Shown here: positions 1-5,511 of the stretch, in pieces
Layout: the number at the start of each line of letters is the position of its first letter
Position numbering within the stretch: the first letter of the stretch is position 1
Source of the DNA: Anaerolineae bacterium
GTDB taxonomy: Bacteria > Chloroflexota > Anaerolineae > Anaerolineales > E44-bin32
Direction of reading: 5' to 3'
NCBI GenBank assembly: GCA_030598885.1
Contig: JAUVOZ010000126.1
Coordinates: forward strand, 1 to 6,015
DNA: 6,015 nucleotides
The notes under the pieces: model-generated
Seen by the model: only the letters and a program-made list of their open reading frames with translations
Told to the model about the DNA's origin: nothing
The model's database searches: none
Program-made: the position numbers and the translations under genes

Positions 1-77
1 ACAAGGTCTCCTGAAATAAACTTGCTAATAAAGTATGTGGCACTTCACTAATTGTCGATCCCAATGAGTGCATGAGA
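1..77. other. Left-edge non-coding stretch
   Basis: I see no recognisable gene here. On the plus strand one frame is open from the window edge for 16 codons and stops with TAA at 49-51. It could be the last residues of a gene lying to the left, but it is too short to recognise or to separate from chance. The other two plus frames stop within the first 20 bases. Confidence 0.4.
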
Positions 78-107
78 TTGTTGGCCGTTGACAGCATATG
101 ATACAAT
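78..107 (+). promoter_or_regulatory. Candidate sigma-70-type promoter for tRNA-Gln
   Basis: TTGTTG at 78-83 could serve as the -35 box and TACAAT at 102-107 as the -10 box, with an 18-base spacer. Transcription would then start near 114, about 24 bases before the mature tRNA 5' end, a reasonable leader for RNase P processing. A second, perfect TTGACA lies at 88-93 but has no well-spaced -10 box. This is consensus matching by eye only. Confidence 0.4.
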
Positions 108-137
108 TCAACCTGCCCATCCTGGATGCGGGGCCAT

Positions 138-208
138 TGGGGCGTGGTGTAACGGCAGCACTCCGGACTTTGGATCCGTGAATCCAGGTTCGAATCCTGG
201 CGCCCCAG
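138..208 (+). tRNA. tRNA-Gln, anticodon TTG
   Basis: A complete cloverleaf can be drawn. The acceptor stem is TGGGGCG at 138-144 with CGCCCCA at 201-207, all seven pairs matched. The D stem is GTGT 147-150 with GCAC 158-161. The anticodon stem is 163-167 with 175-179, and the loop CTTTGGA at 168-174 places anticodon TTG at 170-172. The T stem is CCAGG 184-188 with CCTGG 196-200, around the loop TTCGAAT. The discriminator base is G208. The U1-A72 pair with a weak start to the acceptor stem is typical of glutamine tRNAs. The next bases are CCT, so the 3' CCA is not encoded and must be added after transcription. The outermost anticodon-stem position (C163 opposite T179) is not a Watson-Crick pair. 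The gene stands alone, upstream of glmU on the same strand. Confidence 0.97.
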
Positions 209-494
209 CCTGAATTCTGATTAATGAATGACTGCACCATAAAATTCAAATGAGAGAAAGGGAAGGGTCACATTTACCCCTTTTCCTGCTGCCGACTTCT
301 TTGTTCTGTAGACTCATGAATTGATTGACCTGTGCAAGACGACGATCCTCCACTAGCTTCTCTCCAGCAACCTTTGAGATATTTTGCTTGGGCTTTTCTA
401 AGAGGCAGCCAAAGACCAATTTCGAGCTACTTGGGACAGCCTACTTTAGGCAATATGATGATCTTGTGGTTCTCCACTATCTTAGGGTAGCGTC
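209..494. other. Spacer between tRNA-Gln and glmU, no convincing gene
   Basis: I find no supported gene. On the minus strand one frame stays open for 64 codons from 440 to a TGA at 246-248. Its only starts are a TTG at 417-419 and an ATG at 315-317, and neither has a ribosome binding site. A neighbouring minus frame reads LRKAQAKYLKG around 353-400, faintly like a TPR helix, but stops lie close on both sides. An imperfect hairpin near 256-281 (AAGGGT with ACCCCTT, one bulge) follows the tRNA but lacks a clean T-tract, so it is only a weak terminator candidate. Confidence 0.4.
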
Positions 495-522
495 TTGAAT
501 AACTGGGTTAAAAAACTTCAAT
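495..522 (+). promoter_or_regulatory. Candidate promoter for glmU
   Basis: TTGAAT at 495-500 matches four of six -35 positions. TTCAAT at 517-522 matches four of six -10 positions. The spacer is 16 bases. Transcription would begin near 529 and leave a leader of about 25 bases carrying the glmU ribosome binding site. The match is moderate and was judged by eye. Confidence 0.3.
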
Positions 523-541
523 TGGCGCTCTGCGGATCGCC

Positions 542-547
542 GAGGAG
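542..547 (+). promoter_or_regulatory. Ribosome binding site of glmU
   Basis: GAGGAG lies six bases before the ATG at 554. This is good Shine-Dalgarno pairing at a standard distance and it fixes the glmU start. Confidence 0.8.
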
Positions 548-553
548 AAGACG

Positions 554-1906
554 ATGAAAATTGAGGCTGTGATCCTGGCTGCTGGCTTGGGAACACGAAT
601 GGAATCCGAACTTCCAAAGGTACTTCACTTGCTTGGTGGTCGCCCCTTGATTGCATGGACAGTGGCGGCATGCCAGGAGGCCACCGGCCGCAAGCCCTAT
701 GTTGTGGTCGGACCCGATGCAGAAGAAATCCGACATGCGCTAAGCGTGGAAGCCCACTTCATAGAGCAGGTCGAACGACTAGGAACCGGTCATGCCCTGC
801 TTCAAGCGGCTGATCAGCTCCGCGACAAGTCGAACCTGGTGCTGGTTGTAAATGCAGATCTACCGCTTCTGCGACCGGAATCATTGCGATGCTTGATCGA
901 ACAGCAAGAGAGTAATCCAGGTCCAATTACCCTACTATCGGCAACCTCGGATCAATCGCGCGGCTTCGGTCGGGTTGAGCGGGACAGAAATGGCGTTGTG
1001 GTAGGGATCGTCGAGCAGGCTCATGCTACCCCCGAACAACTTGCCCTTCGCGAGTTGAACGTGGGGGCTTATTGTTACCAAGCCGATTGGCTTTGGGATC
1101 ATCTCCCCAAATTGCCGCTTTCCCCCAAGGGAGAGTATTACCTGACCGATCTAGTAGAGATGGCAGTTACTGAGGGCGGGCAGGTGTCAGTCAGCTCGGT
1201 AGAGGACCTGGATGAGATCATTGGCATCAATACCCGTGAACATCTGGCGGAGGCTGAGGTTGCTCTTCGAAGACGGATCAACCGGAGTTGGATGTTGGCT
1301 GGTGTGAGTATGCTCGACCCTGAGTCCACATATATTGGTCCAGAGGTTCAGTTGGGACCAGACACCATCTTGCTGCCCAACACTCACATTGAGGGTCGCA
1401 CGATAGTCGGAGTAGACTGCCGGTTAGGTCCCAATACAATTGTCCGCGAATCGACAATTGGCAATCATTGTCTGGTGGAAGTCTCGGTGGTAGAAGGCGC
1501 GACATTAGAAGATGAGGTGAAAGTCGGTCCTTTTGCTCATCTCCGCCAGGGAGCTTATTTAGGGCGGGGTGTCCATATAGGCAACTTCGGGGAGGTGAAG
1601 GACAGCAAACTAGGACCTGGTGTGAAAATGGGCCATTTCTCTTATATCGGAGACGCCACGATTGGTGAGGGGGCTAACATCGGGGCGGGCACAATAACAT
1701 GTAATTTTGATGGTGAGCGCAAGCACAAAACCGAGATCGGACCGGGCGCTTTCATCGGCAGTGACACAATGCTTGTGGCGCCGGTGCGTGTAGGACGCGA
1801 CGCTCGCACAGGCGCGGGCGCGGTTGTTAACCGCGACGTACCCGACGGGAGTGTAGCGGTCGGGGTTCCAGCGCGGGTTATACGGAAGGTGAAGCAAAAT
1901 GATTGA
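554..1906 (+). CDS. glmU: Bifunctional UDP-N-acetylglucosamine pyrophosphorylase / glucosamine-1-phosphate N-acetyltransferase
   Basis: GlmU acetylates glucosamine-1-phosphate with acetyl-CoA and then couples the product to UTP, giving cytosolic UDP-GlcNAc for peptidoglycan and other envelope glycans. The protein has 450 residues, close to the usual 450-460. The N-terminal Rossmann-like uridyltransferase domain (about 1-230) shows LAAGLGTRMESELPKVLH (residues 8-25, K22), GTGHA (77-81), the metal-binding Asp in NADLPLL (D102), GEYYLTD (193-199) and GIN (224-226). From about 255 the protein runs in hexapeptide repeats forming a left-handed beta-helix. By comparison with E. coli GlmU, its acetyltransferase residues are R331, K349, H361 (catalytic base), Y364, N375 and K390, in motifs LRQGA, GHFSYIGDA and NIGAGTITCNFDG. 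The C terminus is short and ends GVPARVIRKVKQND, rather than the longer tail of the E. coli enzyme. The start is set by the GAGGAG site. The gene is the first protein gene after tRNA-Gln and lies upstream of cdd. Confidence 0.98.
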   Translation: MKIEAVILAAGLGTRMESELPKVLHLLGGRPLIAWTVAACQEATGRKPYVVVGPDAEEIRHALSVEAHFIEQVERLGTGHALLQAADQLRDKSNLVLVVNADLPLLRPESLRCLIEQQESNPGPITLLSATSDQSRGFGRVERDRNGVVVGIVEQAHATPEQLALRELNVGAYCYQADWLWDHLPKLPLSPKGEYYLTDLVEMAVTEGGQVSVSSVEDLDEIIGINTREHLAEAEVALRRRINRSWMLAGVSMLDPESTYIGPEVQLGPDTILLPNTHIEGRTIVGVDCRLGPNTIVRESTIGNHCLVEVSVVEGATLEDEVKVGPFAHLRQGAYLGRGVHIGNFGEVKDSKLGPGVKMGHFSYIGDATIGEGANIGAGTITCNFDGERKHKTEIGPGAFIGSDTMLVAPVRVGRDARTGAGAVVNRDVPDGSVAVGVPARVIRKVKQND

Positions 1907-1940
1907 GTTGTTCTCTGGGTTGGTTCATCTATTAACAACT
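1906..1940 (+). other. 7-bp inverted repeat at the end of glmU
   Basis: AGTTGTT at 1906-1912 and AACAACT at 1934-1940 are perfect inverted copies with a 21-base loop. They begin at the last base of the glmU stop codon. There is no T-run after the second arm, so this is not a standard intrinsic terminator. The direct repeat CTGGGTTG (1915-1922 and 1939-1946) overlaps it. No function can be assigned, and the repeat may be chance. Confidence 0.25.
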
Positions 1941-2021
1941 GGGTTGCCAAGCTAGGCAGGTAGAGAAGGGTGGTTTGCATCTGGGGGAAGTAAGTAGTCG
2001 GTGTGTCCGTGGTGTTGATAG

Positions 2022-2034
2022 TCCTCCGGAGGAG
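2022..2034 (+). promoter_or_regulatory. Ribosome binding site of cdd inside a 12-bp palindrome
   Basis: TCCTCCGGAGGA at 2022-2033 is a perfect palindrome whose right half is the strong Shine-Dalgarno sequence GGAGGAG (2028-2034). It lies 10 bases before the ATG at 2045 and only one base before the in-frame ATG at 2036. This spacing favours 2045 as the start. The left half, CCTCC, is a Shine-Dalgarno complement and could pair with the site in the same or another transcript. Confidence 0.65.
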
Positions 2035-2044
2035 AATGAGAGAA

Positions 2045-2455
2045 ATGGATATCACAACACAACAACGTAACGAACTTATCAATCGTGCTTTGGAAGCGCG
2101 TAGGTTTGCCTATGCACCTTACTCAGGATATACGGTTGGCGCGGCACTGCTTTCGGTATCAGGAGAGATCTATCATGGCGTAAATGTCGAGAACGCTGCC
2201 TATCCCACCAGCATGTGCGCTGAGCGGACAGCAGTCTTCACGGCGGTGTCAAACGGTGAACTTGCTTTCTCCGCCATCGCCATCGCTTCCGAGAATGGCG
2301 GCTCTCCCTGTGGCGCCTGTCGCCAGGTCCTTTCTGAGTTTGGTTTGGAGACATTGGTGCTGGTGGTTGATAGTCAAGGCGAGGTGATTTTAGAGACAAC
2401 AGTCGGCACTTTGTTGCCGGAAGCTTTCTGTCCATCGGATTTGACACGTAGGTAA
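2045..2455 (+). CDS. cdd: Cytidine deaminase, homotetrameric type
   Basis: This enzyme hydrolytically deaminates cytidine and deoxycytidine to uridine and deoxyuridine in cytosolic pyrimidine salvage. From the ATG at 2045 it has 136 residues, the usual size of the short, tetrameric Bacillus-type Cdd. Visible signatures in order are AYAPYSGYTVGAALL (residues 22-36, substrate-binding N-terminal part), NVENAAYPTSMCAERTA (47-63) with zinc ligand C58 and catalytic proton shuttle E60, and PCGACRQ (88-94) with zinc ligands C89 and C92. LLPEAF (123-128) is the conserved C-terminal motif. The frame is open further upstream, to ATGs at 2036 and 2003. I chose 2045 because it has normal spacing to GGAGGAG and matches the N terminus of homologues. 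The gene follows glmU on the same strand after about 138 bp. No clear separate promoter was found, so co-transcription is possible. Confidence 0.96.
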   Translation: MDITTQQRNELINRALEARRFAYAPYSGYTVGAALLSVSGEIYHGVNVENAAYPTSMCAERTAVFTAVSNGELAFSAIAIASENGGSPCGACRQVLSEFGLETLVLVVDSQGEVILETTVGTLLPEAFCPSDLTRR

Positions 2456-2510
2456 TTACGCGCTTCTCCTCTCAGTGGGGGGTGAAACCCTTCAGGTCTG
2501 TTTGAAGTTG

Positions 2511-2538
2511 AGGGCGTACAATTAATCGCTCTGATTTT
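2511..2538 (+). terminator. Weak intrinsic terminator candidate after cdd
   Basis: AGGGCG at 2511-2516 can pair with CGCTCT at 2527-2532 (six pairs, one of them G-U) around a 10-base loop. TTTT follows at 2535-2538. The stem is short and the T-tract poor, so this is only a possible end of the cdd transcript. Confidence 0.2.
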
Positions 2539-2559
2539 GCATCTTAATCATATCTCGGG

Positions 2560-2588
2560 TTAAACAACGACCGGATGTAATGTAGAAT
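2560..2588 (+). promoter_or_regulatory. Weak promoter candidate for the GT87-like gene
   Basis: TAGAAT at 2583-2588 is a fair -10 box preceded by TG. TTAAAC at 2560-2565 is a poor -35 box at 17-base spacing. The resulting leader would be about 50 bases. This is by-eye evidence only. Confidence 0.22.
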
Positions 2589-2644
2589 GCATCGATCACT
2601 AAGTACAGGATTTCTTTGGGACAAGAGTCTTATAGGATCATGCC

Positions 2645-3901
2645 ATGTCAAACCACCAAGCTAGCTCATCACGCGATAGCGTGACAAGCACTCCGAAAAA
2701 TCGAACTCTTGGAATTGTGAGTTTGATTTTGATTCTCACCGTGGGATGGAACTATTGGCTGCCCTTAGCGGAGGACTTCTTCAATCTTCAAACCAAGCCA
2801 CCTAGTCCACCGAATGTCGATTTTCTTGCTTATTACCTTGCTGGAGCACGTTTTGAAAGAGGGGTCAATCCTTACTACTGGGAAATGCCCGACCCGGAGG
2901 GAATTGTTCTTTCCGATTATCTTTACCCTCCCACGATGCTGCCTTTATATAAACTTTTTTCAAATCTGGGATATGAACAGGCCAGGCATCTGTGGCTTTT
3001 CCTTTATGCTTTTAGCTACATTACAGCATTTGCTGTGTTGCTCTTCATGGTCAAGAGGCAATTTAGATTCACTTTCTTGGTTCTGGGCTTACTCCTCACC
3101 ATAGCTTCCTATCCCTTGCTATGGCATATTCGAAATGGGCAATCTGATGTTCTAGTAATTAGCCTCGTTTTGGTTGGCTTCGCCGCTTATGCCAGGAATT
3201 ACAAGGTTGGATCAGCGGTCCTGTTTGCCCTGGCAACCCTGGTTAAGGTGAGTCCGGTTCTGTTTCTTATCTACTTCGTCTTATTTCTTAAAGACTATCG
3301 CTTTCTGGTTATCTACTGTCTCATCTCCGGGGTTATTGTTCTTTTCTCATTCCTCGCGGTGCCAATCAACCTGTATCCTGATTATCTGCTCAACGTCCTA
3401 CCACAGATTTCTAGTGGAACTTCCTACTGGCTGAATCAATCTATCTTGAAAATCATTGCTTCTAATGAGTCGCTTGCCAGATTGATCTCCATCATCGGGT
3501 TCGGAATCTTCGCACTGTTCACCTGGTTCATCAGCGGGAAATTCAAAACCCTCGACAGGGTGCCCCGCACCCCGTTAGCTGAGGGTGAATTCGTATCCGA
3601 AGGTCTCTTCTTGATGAATTTATTGGTGGTATTGCTATTTGCGGGTAAAGCGTGGTCTATGGCTTATGTCTGGACCATTCTCCCTTCGGCTCTGTTGCTA
3701 ACGTACCTACTACATACGCGAACTAAGACTTGGTACCTGGTTGTAGTCAGTATTGCTATTTTCTTATTGACTTCGAAAGTCTATGGTTTCCCCGTGCTCG
3801 ACTCTCTCAACCTCCTCGGCAACTTTATCCTAACCTCCTGTTTGGCAACCTTGTTGCTGAAAAGGGAAAGGGTAATGGAAAGGATAAGCGATCTTATCTG
3901 A
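2645..3901 (+). CDS. GT87-family (DUF2029-like) integral-membrane glycosyltransferase
   Basis: This is probably a polyprenyl-phosphate-sugar-dependent transferase of the GT-C fold, adding a sugar (mannose or a similar hexose) on the outer face of the membrane. The donor and acceptor are not readable from the sequence. The 418-residue protein has a short polar N terminus and about ten hydrophobic segments. Family-like marks are VDFLAYYLAGARFERGVNPY (58-77), where D59 is the likely catalytic Asp of the first outer loop. Others are LYPPTMLPLYKLF (93-105), NGQSDVLV (164-171), TLVKVSPVLFLIY (198-210), YWLNQS (261-266) and KAWSMAYVW (335-343). These resemble GT87 patterns such as GxxPY, YPP, GQ, K..P and NQS. 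A weak site, AGGA at 2633-2636, lies eight bases before the ATG. The gene converges tail-to-tail on the minus-strand membrane gene. By eye it is more A+T-rich than glmU. Family placement is likely, substrate unknown. Confidence 0.8.
   Translation: MSNHQASSSRDSVTSTPKNRTLGIVSLILILTVGWNYWLPLAEDFFNLQTKPPSPPNVDFLAYYLAGARFERGVNPYYWEMPDPEGIVLSDYLYPPTMLPLYKLFSNLGYEQARHLWLFLYAFSYITAFAVLLFMVKRQFRFTFLVLGLLLTIASYPLLWHIRNGQSDVLVISLVLVGFAAYARNYKVGSAVLFALATLVKVSPVLFLIYFVLFLKDYRFLVIYCLISGVIVLFSFLAVPINLYPDYLLNVLPQISSGTSYWLNQSILKIIASNESLARLISIIGFGIFALFTWFISGKFKTLDRVPRTPLAEGEFVSEGLFLMNLLVVLLFAGKAWSMAYVWTILPSALLLTYLLHTRTKTWYLVVVSIAIFLLTSKVYGFPVLDSLNLLGNFILTSCLATLLLKRERVMERISDLI
3883..3898. other. Small hairpin at the convergent gene junction
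   Basis: GATAAG at 3883-3888 and CTTATC at 3893-3898 form a perfect 6-bp stem around the loop CGAT, just before the stop of the plus-strand gene. The two converging stop codons are only 32 bases apart, so the hairpin might help end transcription. It has few G-C pairs and no T-tract on either side, so the assignment is weak. Confidence 0.2.
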
Positions 3902-3933
3902 TCGGATCACATTTGCACGCATGGGTTGGAGCG

Positions 3934-5397
3934 TTAGCTGATCTTTTGCTGTTCCCGAATCGTTTTATAGGTCAGGAAGACGAATGTTAATACACCGACT
4001 CCCAGACCAACCAAGAGCGCTGTAGTGTAAGGGGGATCAGCTCGCAGGATCACCTGGGCGCGGATATTAACCGGCGTGCGAGTGAATAGAGTTGCCATAT
4101 TCTCGACGCGCCACAGACGGGCGTGCTGCAGCAGATCGTGAGCCATCAACCCTACGAGCATCAGAGTGGTTAACTGTGGTCCGAAGCTCCGGGTCTTGTT
4201 TCGCAGGAACCGTTCCATTTGCACCCCGCCTAACACGAGCGTCATTACCACTGGAAGGATGAGGAAGCGAGACGAGACACGCTCTACATCCATTAGTGGT
4301 ATCGGCAGCATGGTGATTGGTTGGAACATCTTACCTATCGAGAGCACGGTCATGGTGAGAATTGGTGCCAACAGCGTGTGCTGCGCAGTTTCAATTGAGG
4401 GTGGGGTTTTCCAAGTTTGATATAAGCCGAAGACGATCAGAAAGGCAAAGCCCAGTAGACCGGTGTATATGTCCACCTCCCACCAACCTAAAGCCGAATA
4501 CATCCCTGATCGAGCTGCTGCCGGGATGGTTAATGTCGTGAAGGCTTCAAGCAGGTCGTTGACTGAGAAATAGCCAGAGATGAAAGGGTTGTCCTGACCG
4601 GAGAATTCAAGTGCAGGGGGCAGGATGCGTACCAGGCTAAGCAGAACGGTGAAGAAGATGGCCTTGAGAATAGAGCCAAGGAGGTGGTGCGAGAAAATAC
4701 CCAATAAGACGAGGAACATCAAGCTCCAGATGACGAAATGAAAACCACCCTGCAGGAACAAAGCAAACTGGAGCAGCGCCATCTGGGTGATCCACTTCCA
4801 ACCAGTTTGCCCCTCAAGCAAGTTCATTACTAATAGGGCGAAGTAGGGTAAAAGGAAGTAGCTCACCCACATCGAATGTCCTACGGCTATGTGCGCGATG
4901 GGGTTTCCGTTAAGACTGAAGAGGAGGAATACGACGGAGAAGGTAACCGGCGACCAGCTATATTTTCGTCGCAGCAAGAGCAAACCAAGGTAACCGAGCG
5001 AGTACAGGAAGAGAGTGTTGATGAGCACGAATAATCCGGGTTCAATGAAGCGCAAGAGTACCACCTGGGGTGAGATTACAGTGTCAGGAATTGCCAAGAA
5101 GCGATCGGTCGCAGCTAACTCTGAGCCGATGTGCAATGGGAGAAGGTTTTCCAGCAGCGCCTGGCGTAGGAAGGCGTAGCGGGGTCCTTCCTGTGTCCAG
5201 TCATGCAAATCAAATCCCAGCCTTCCGAAGTTGAGAAAGAAACTCCAGGTAACGCCTCCAAAGAGATAAAGTCCTGCAAACCACAGACGCTCGACCCATT
5301 TAGAAAAACGATCAGGTTCGGGATGGAATAATAAGCCGATGACCTGTTGTAAGAACTTAGATATTCGCCTCATGAGGGAAGGAGCCTTTTCCAACAT
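3934..5397 (-). CDS. Multi-pass membrane protein, GT-C glycosyltransferase-like, function unknown
   Basis: I cannot name this family. From the ATG at 5397 it has 487 residues, with roughly ten or eleven hydrophobic segments (near 36-58, 120-142, 148-161, 165-192, 203-233, 239-258, 309-327, 341-356, 374-392, 409-425, 457-477). After the first segment, a loop carries GFDLHDW (61-67) and, further on, RFLAIPDTVISPQVVLLR (99-116). An acidic first outer loop followed by this kind of Pro-rich stretch is usual in GT-C transferases and in YfhO or PTPS-related membrane proteins. VERVSSRFLILP (371-382) resembles their R-SxRF motif. Start choice: the frame is open to a GTG at 5424 without a ribosome site, while AAGG at 5404-5407 lies six bases before 5397. 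It lies about 114 bp downstream of the sulfatase-like gene on the same strand, so a joint role in envelope glycan assembly is inferred. Confidence 0.75.
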   Translation of the reverse strand: MLEKAPSLMRRISKFLQQVIGLLFHPEPDRFSKWVERLWFAGLYLFGGVTWSFFLNFGRLGFDLHDWTQEGPRYAFLRQALLENLLPLHIGSELAATDRFLAIPDTVISPQVVLLRFIEPGLFVLINTLFLYSLGYLGLLLLRRKYSWSPVTFSVVFLLFSLNGNPIAHIAVGHSMWVSYFLLPYFALLVMNLLEGQTGWKWITQMALLQFALFLQGGFHFVIWSLMFLVLLGIFSHHLLGSILKAIFFTVLLSLVRILPPALEFSGQDNPFISGYFSVNDLLEAFTTLTIPAAARSGMYSALGWWEVDIYTGLLGFAFLIVFGLYQTWKTPPSIETAQHTLLAPILTMTVLSIGKMFQPITMLPIPLMDVERVSSRFLILPVVMTLVLGGVQMERFLRNKTRSFGPQLTTLMLVGLMAHDLLQHARLWRVENMATLFTRTPVNIRAQVILRADPPYTTALLVGLGVGVLTFVFLTYKTIREQQKIS

Positions 5398-5511
5398 CAT
5401 GCACCTTAATCGAGTTGTCGCCACCGAGGGTTACCAGGCAACAATCCGTTCGGTAAAATGGGAGGATCGATGAATAGAATAACATGATCCAACCCCGTAT
5501 TTAGATAATCT
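5398..5511. other. Spacer between the sulfatase-like and membrane-protein genes
   Basis: No minus-strand promoter or terminator of good quality is visible. The two genes could therefore be co-transcribed despite a gap of about 114 bases. GGATC and GATCC (minus strand, near 5465-5491) form only a 5-bp stem with a long loop. On the plus strand a promoter-like pair at 5431-5459 points against the genes and is described under findings. Confidence 0.35.

Larger units (their letters stand above)
2456..2644. other. Spacer between cdd and the GT87-like gene
   Basis: This stretch of 189 bases has no supported gene. It holds several small inverted repeats: GGGT-GAA-ACCC near 2481-2491, and CTTCA with TGAAG near 2490-2507. 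It also holds the weak terminator candidate and the weak promoter candidate listed separately. It probably ends the glmU-cdd transcription unit and starts the next one. Confidence 0.4.

Noticed and set aside
189..208. tRNA-Gln 3' end as a possible phage or island attachment site
   Set aside because: I found no second copy of the tRNA 3' sequence in the window and no integrase or mobile gene nearby.
25..249. Minus-strand open frame of 74 codons across the tRNA
   Set aside because: It is the antisense translation of the tRNA-Gln gene (the GARIRTWIHG-type peptide), a familiar artefact, and it has no independent coding evidence.
250..324. Short plus-strand ORF of 24 codons after the tRNA
   Set aside because: It has no ribosome binding site before its ATG and no recognisable sequence. 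The length is well within chance.
477..736. Two minus-strand open frames overlapping the glmU start
   Set aside because: They lie antisense to strongly conserved GlmU coding sequence and its promoter region and have no protein-family signal.
498..1946. AACTGGGTT occurring both upstream of glmU (501-509) and upstream of cdd (1938-1946)
   Set aside because: A single shared 9-mer in a few hundred bases of spacer is expected by chance fairly often. It is at different distances from the genes and is not a palindrome.
1138..2082. Several minus-strand open frames across the second half of glmU and the start of cdd
   Set aside because: These are antisense shadows of the hexapeptide-repeat region. 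Their low-complexity composition mirrors the repeats on the other strand.
2184..2447. Alternative frames inside cdd on both strands
   Set aside because: They lie entirely within the cytidine deaminase frame, which carries all zinc and catalytic motifs.
2814..3104. Plus-strand alternate frame inside the GT87-like gene
   Set aside because: It is an out-of-frame shadow of the region holding the D59 and YPP motifs and has no own ribosome site of note.
3730..3990. Plus-strand frame bridging the convergent junction
   Set aside because: It overlaps the ends of both real genes out of frame and shows no domain-like sequence.
4166..4420. Plus-strand frame antisense to the membrane gene
   Set aside because: It is a shadow of the hydrophobic minus-strand gene with no supporting motif.
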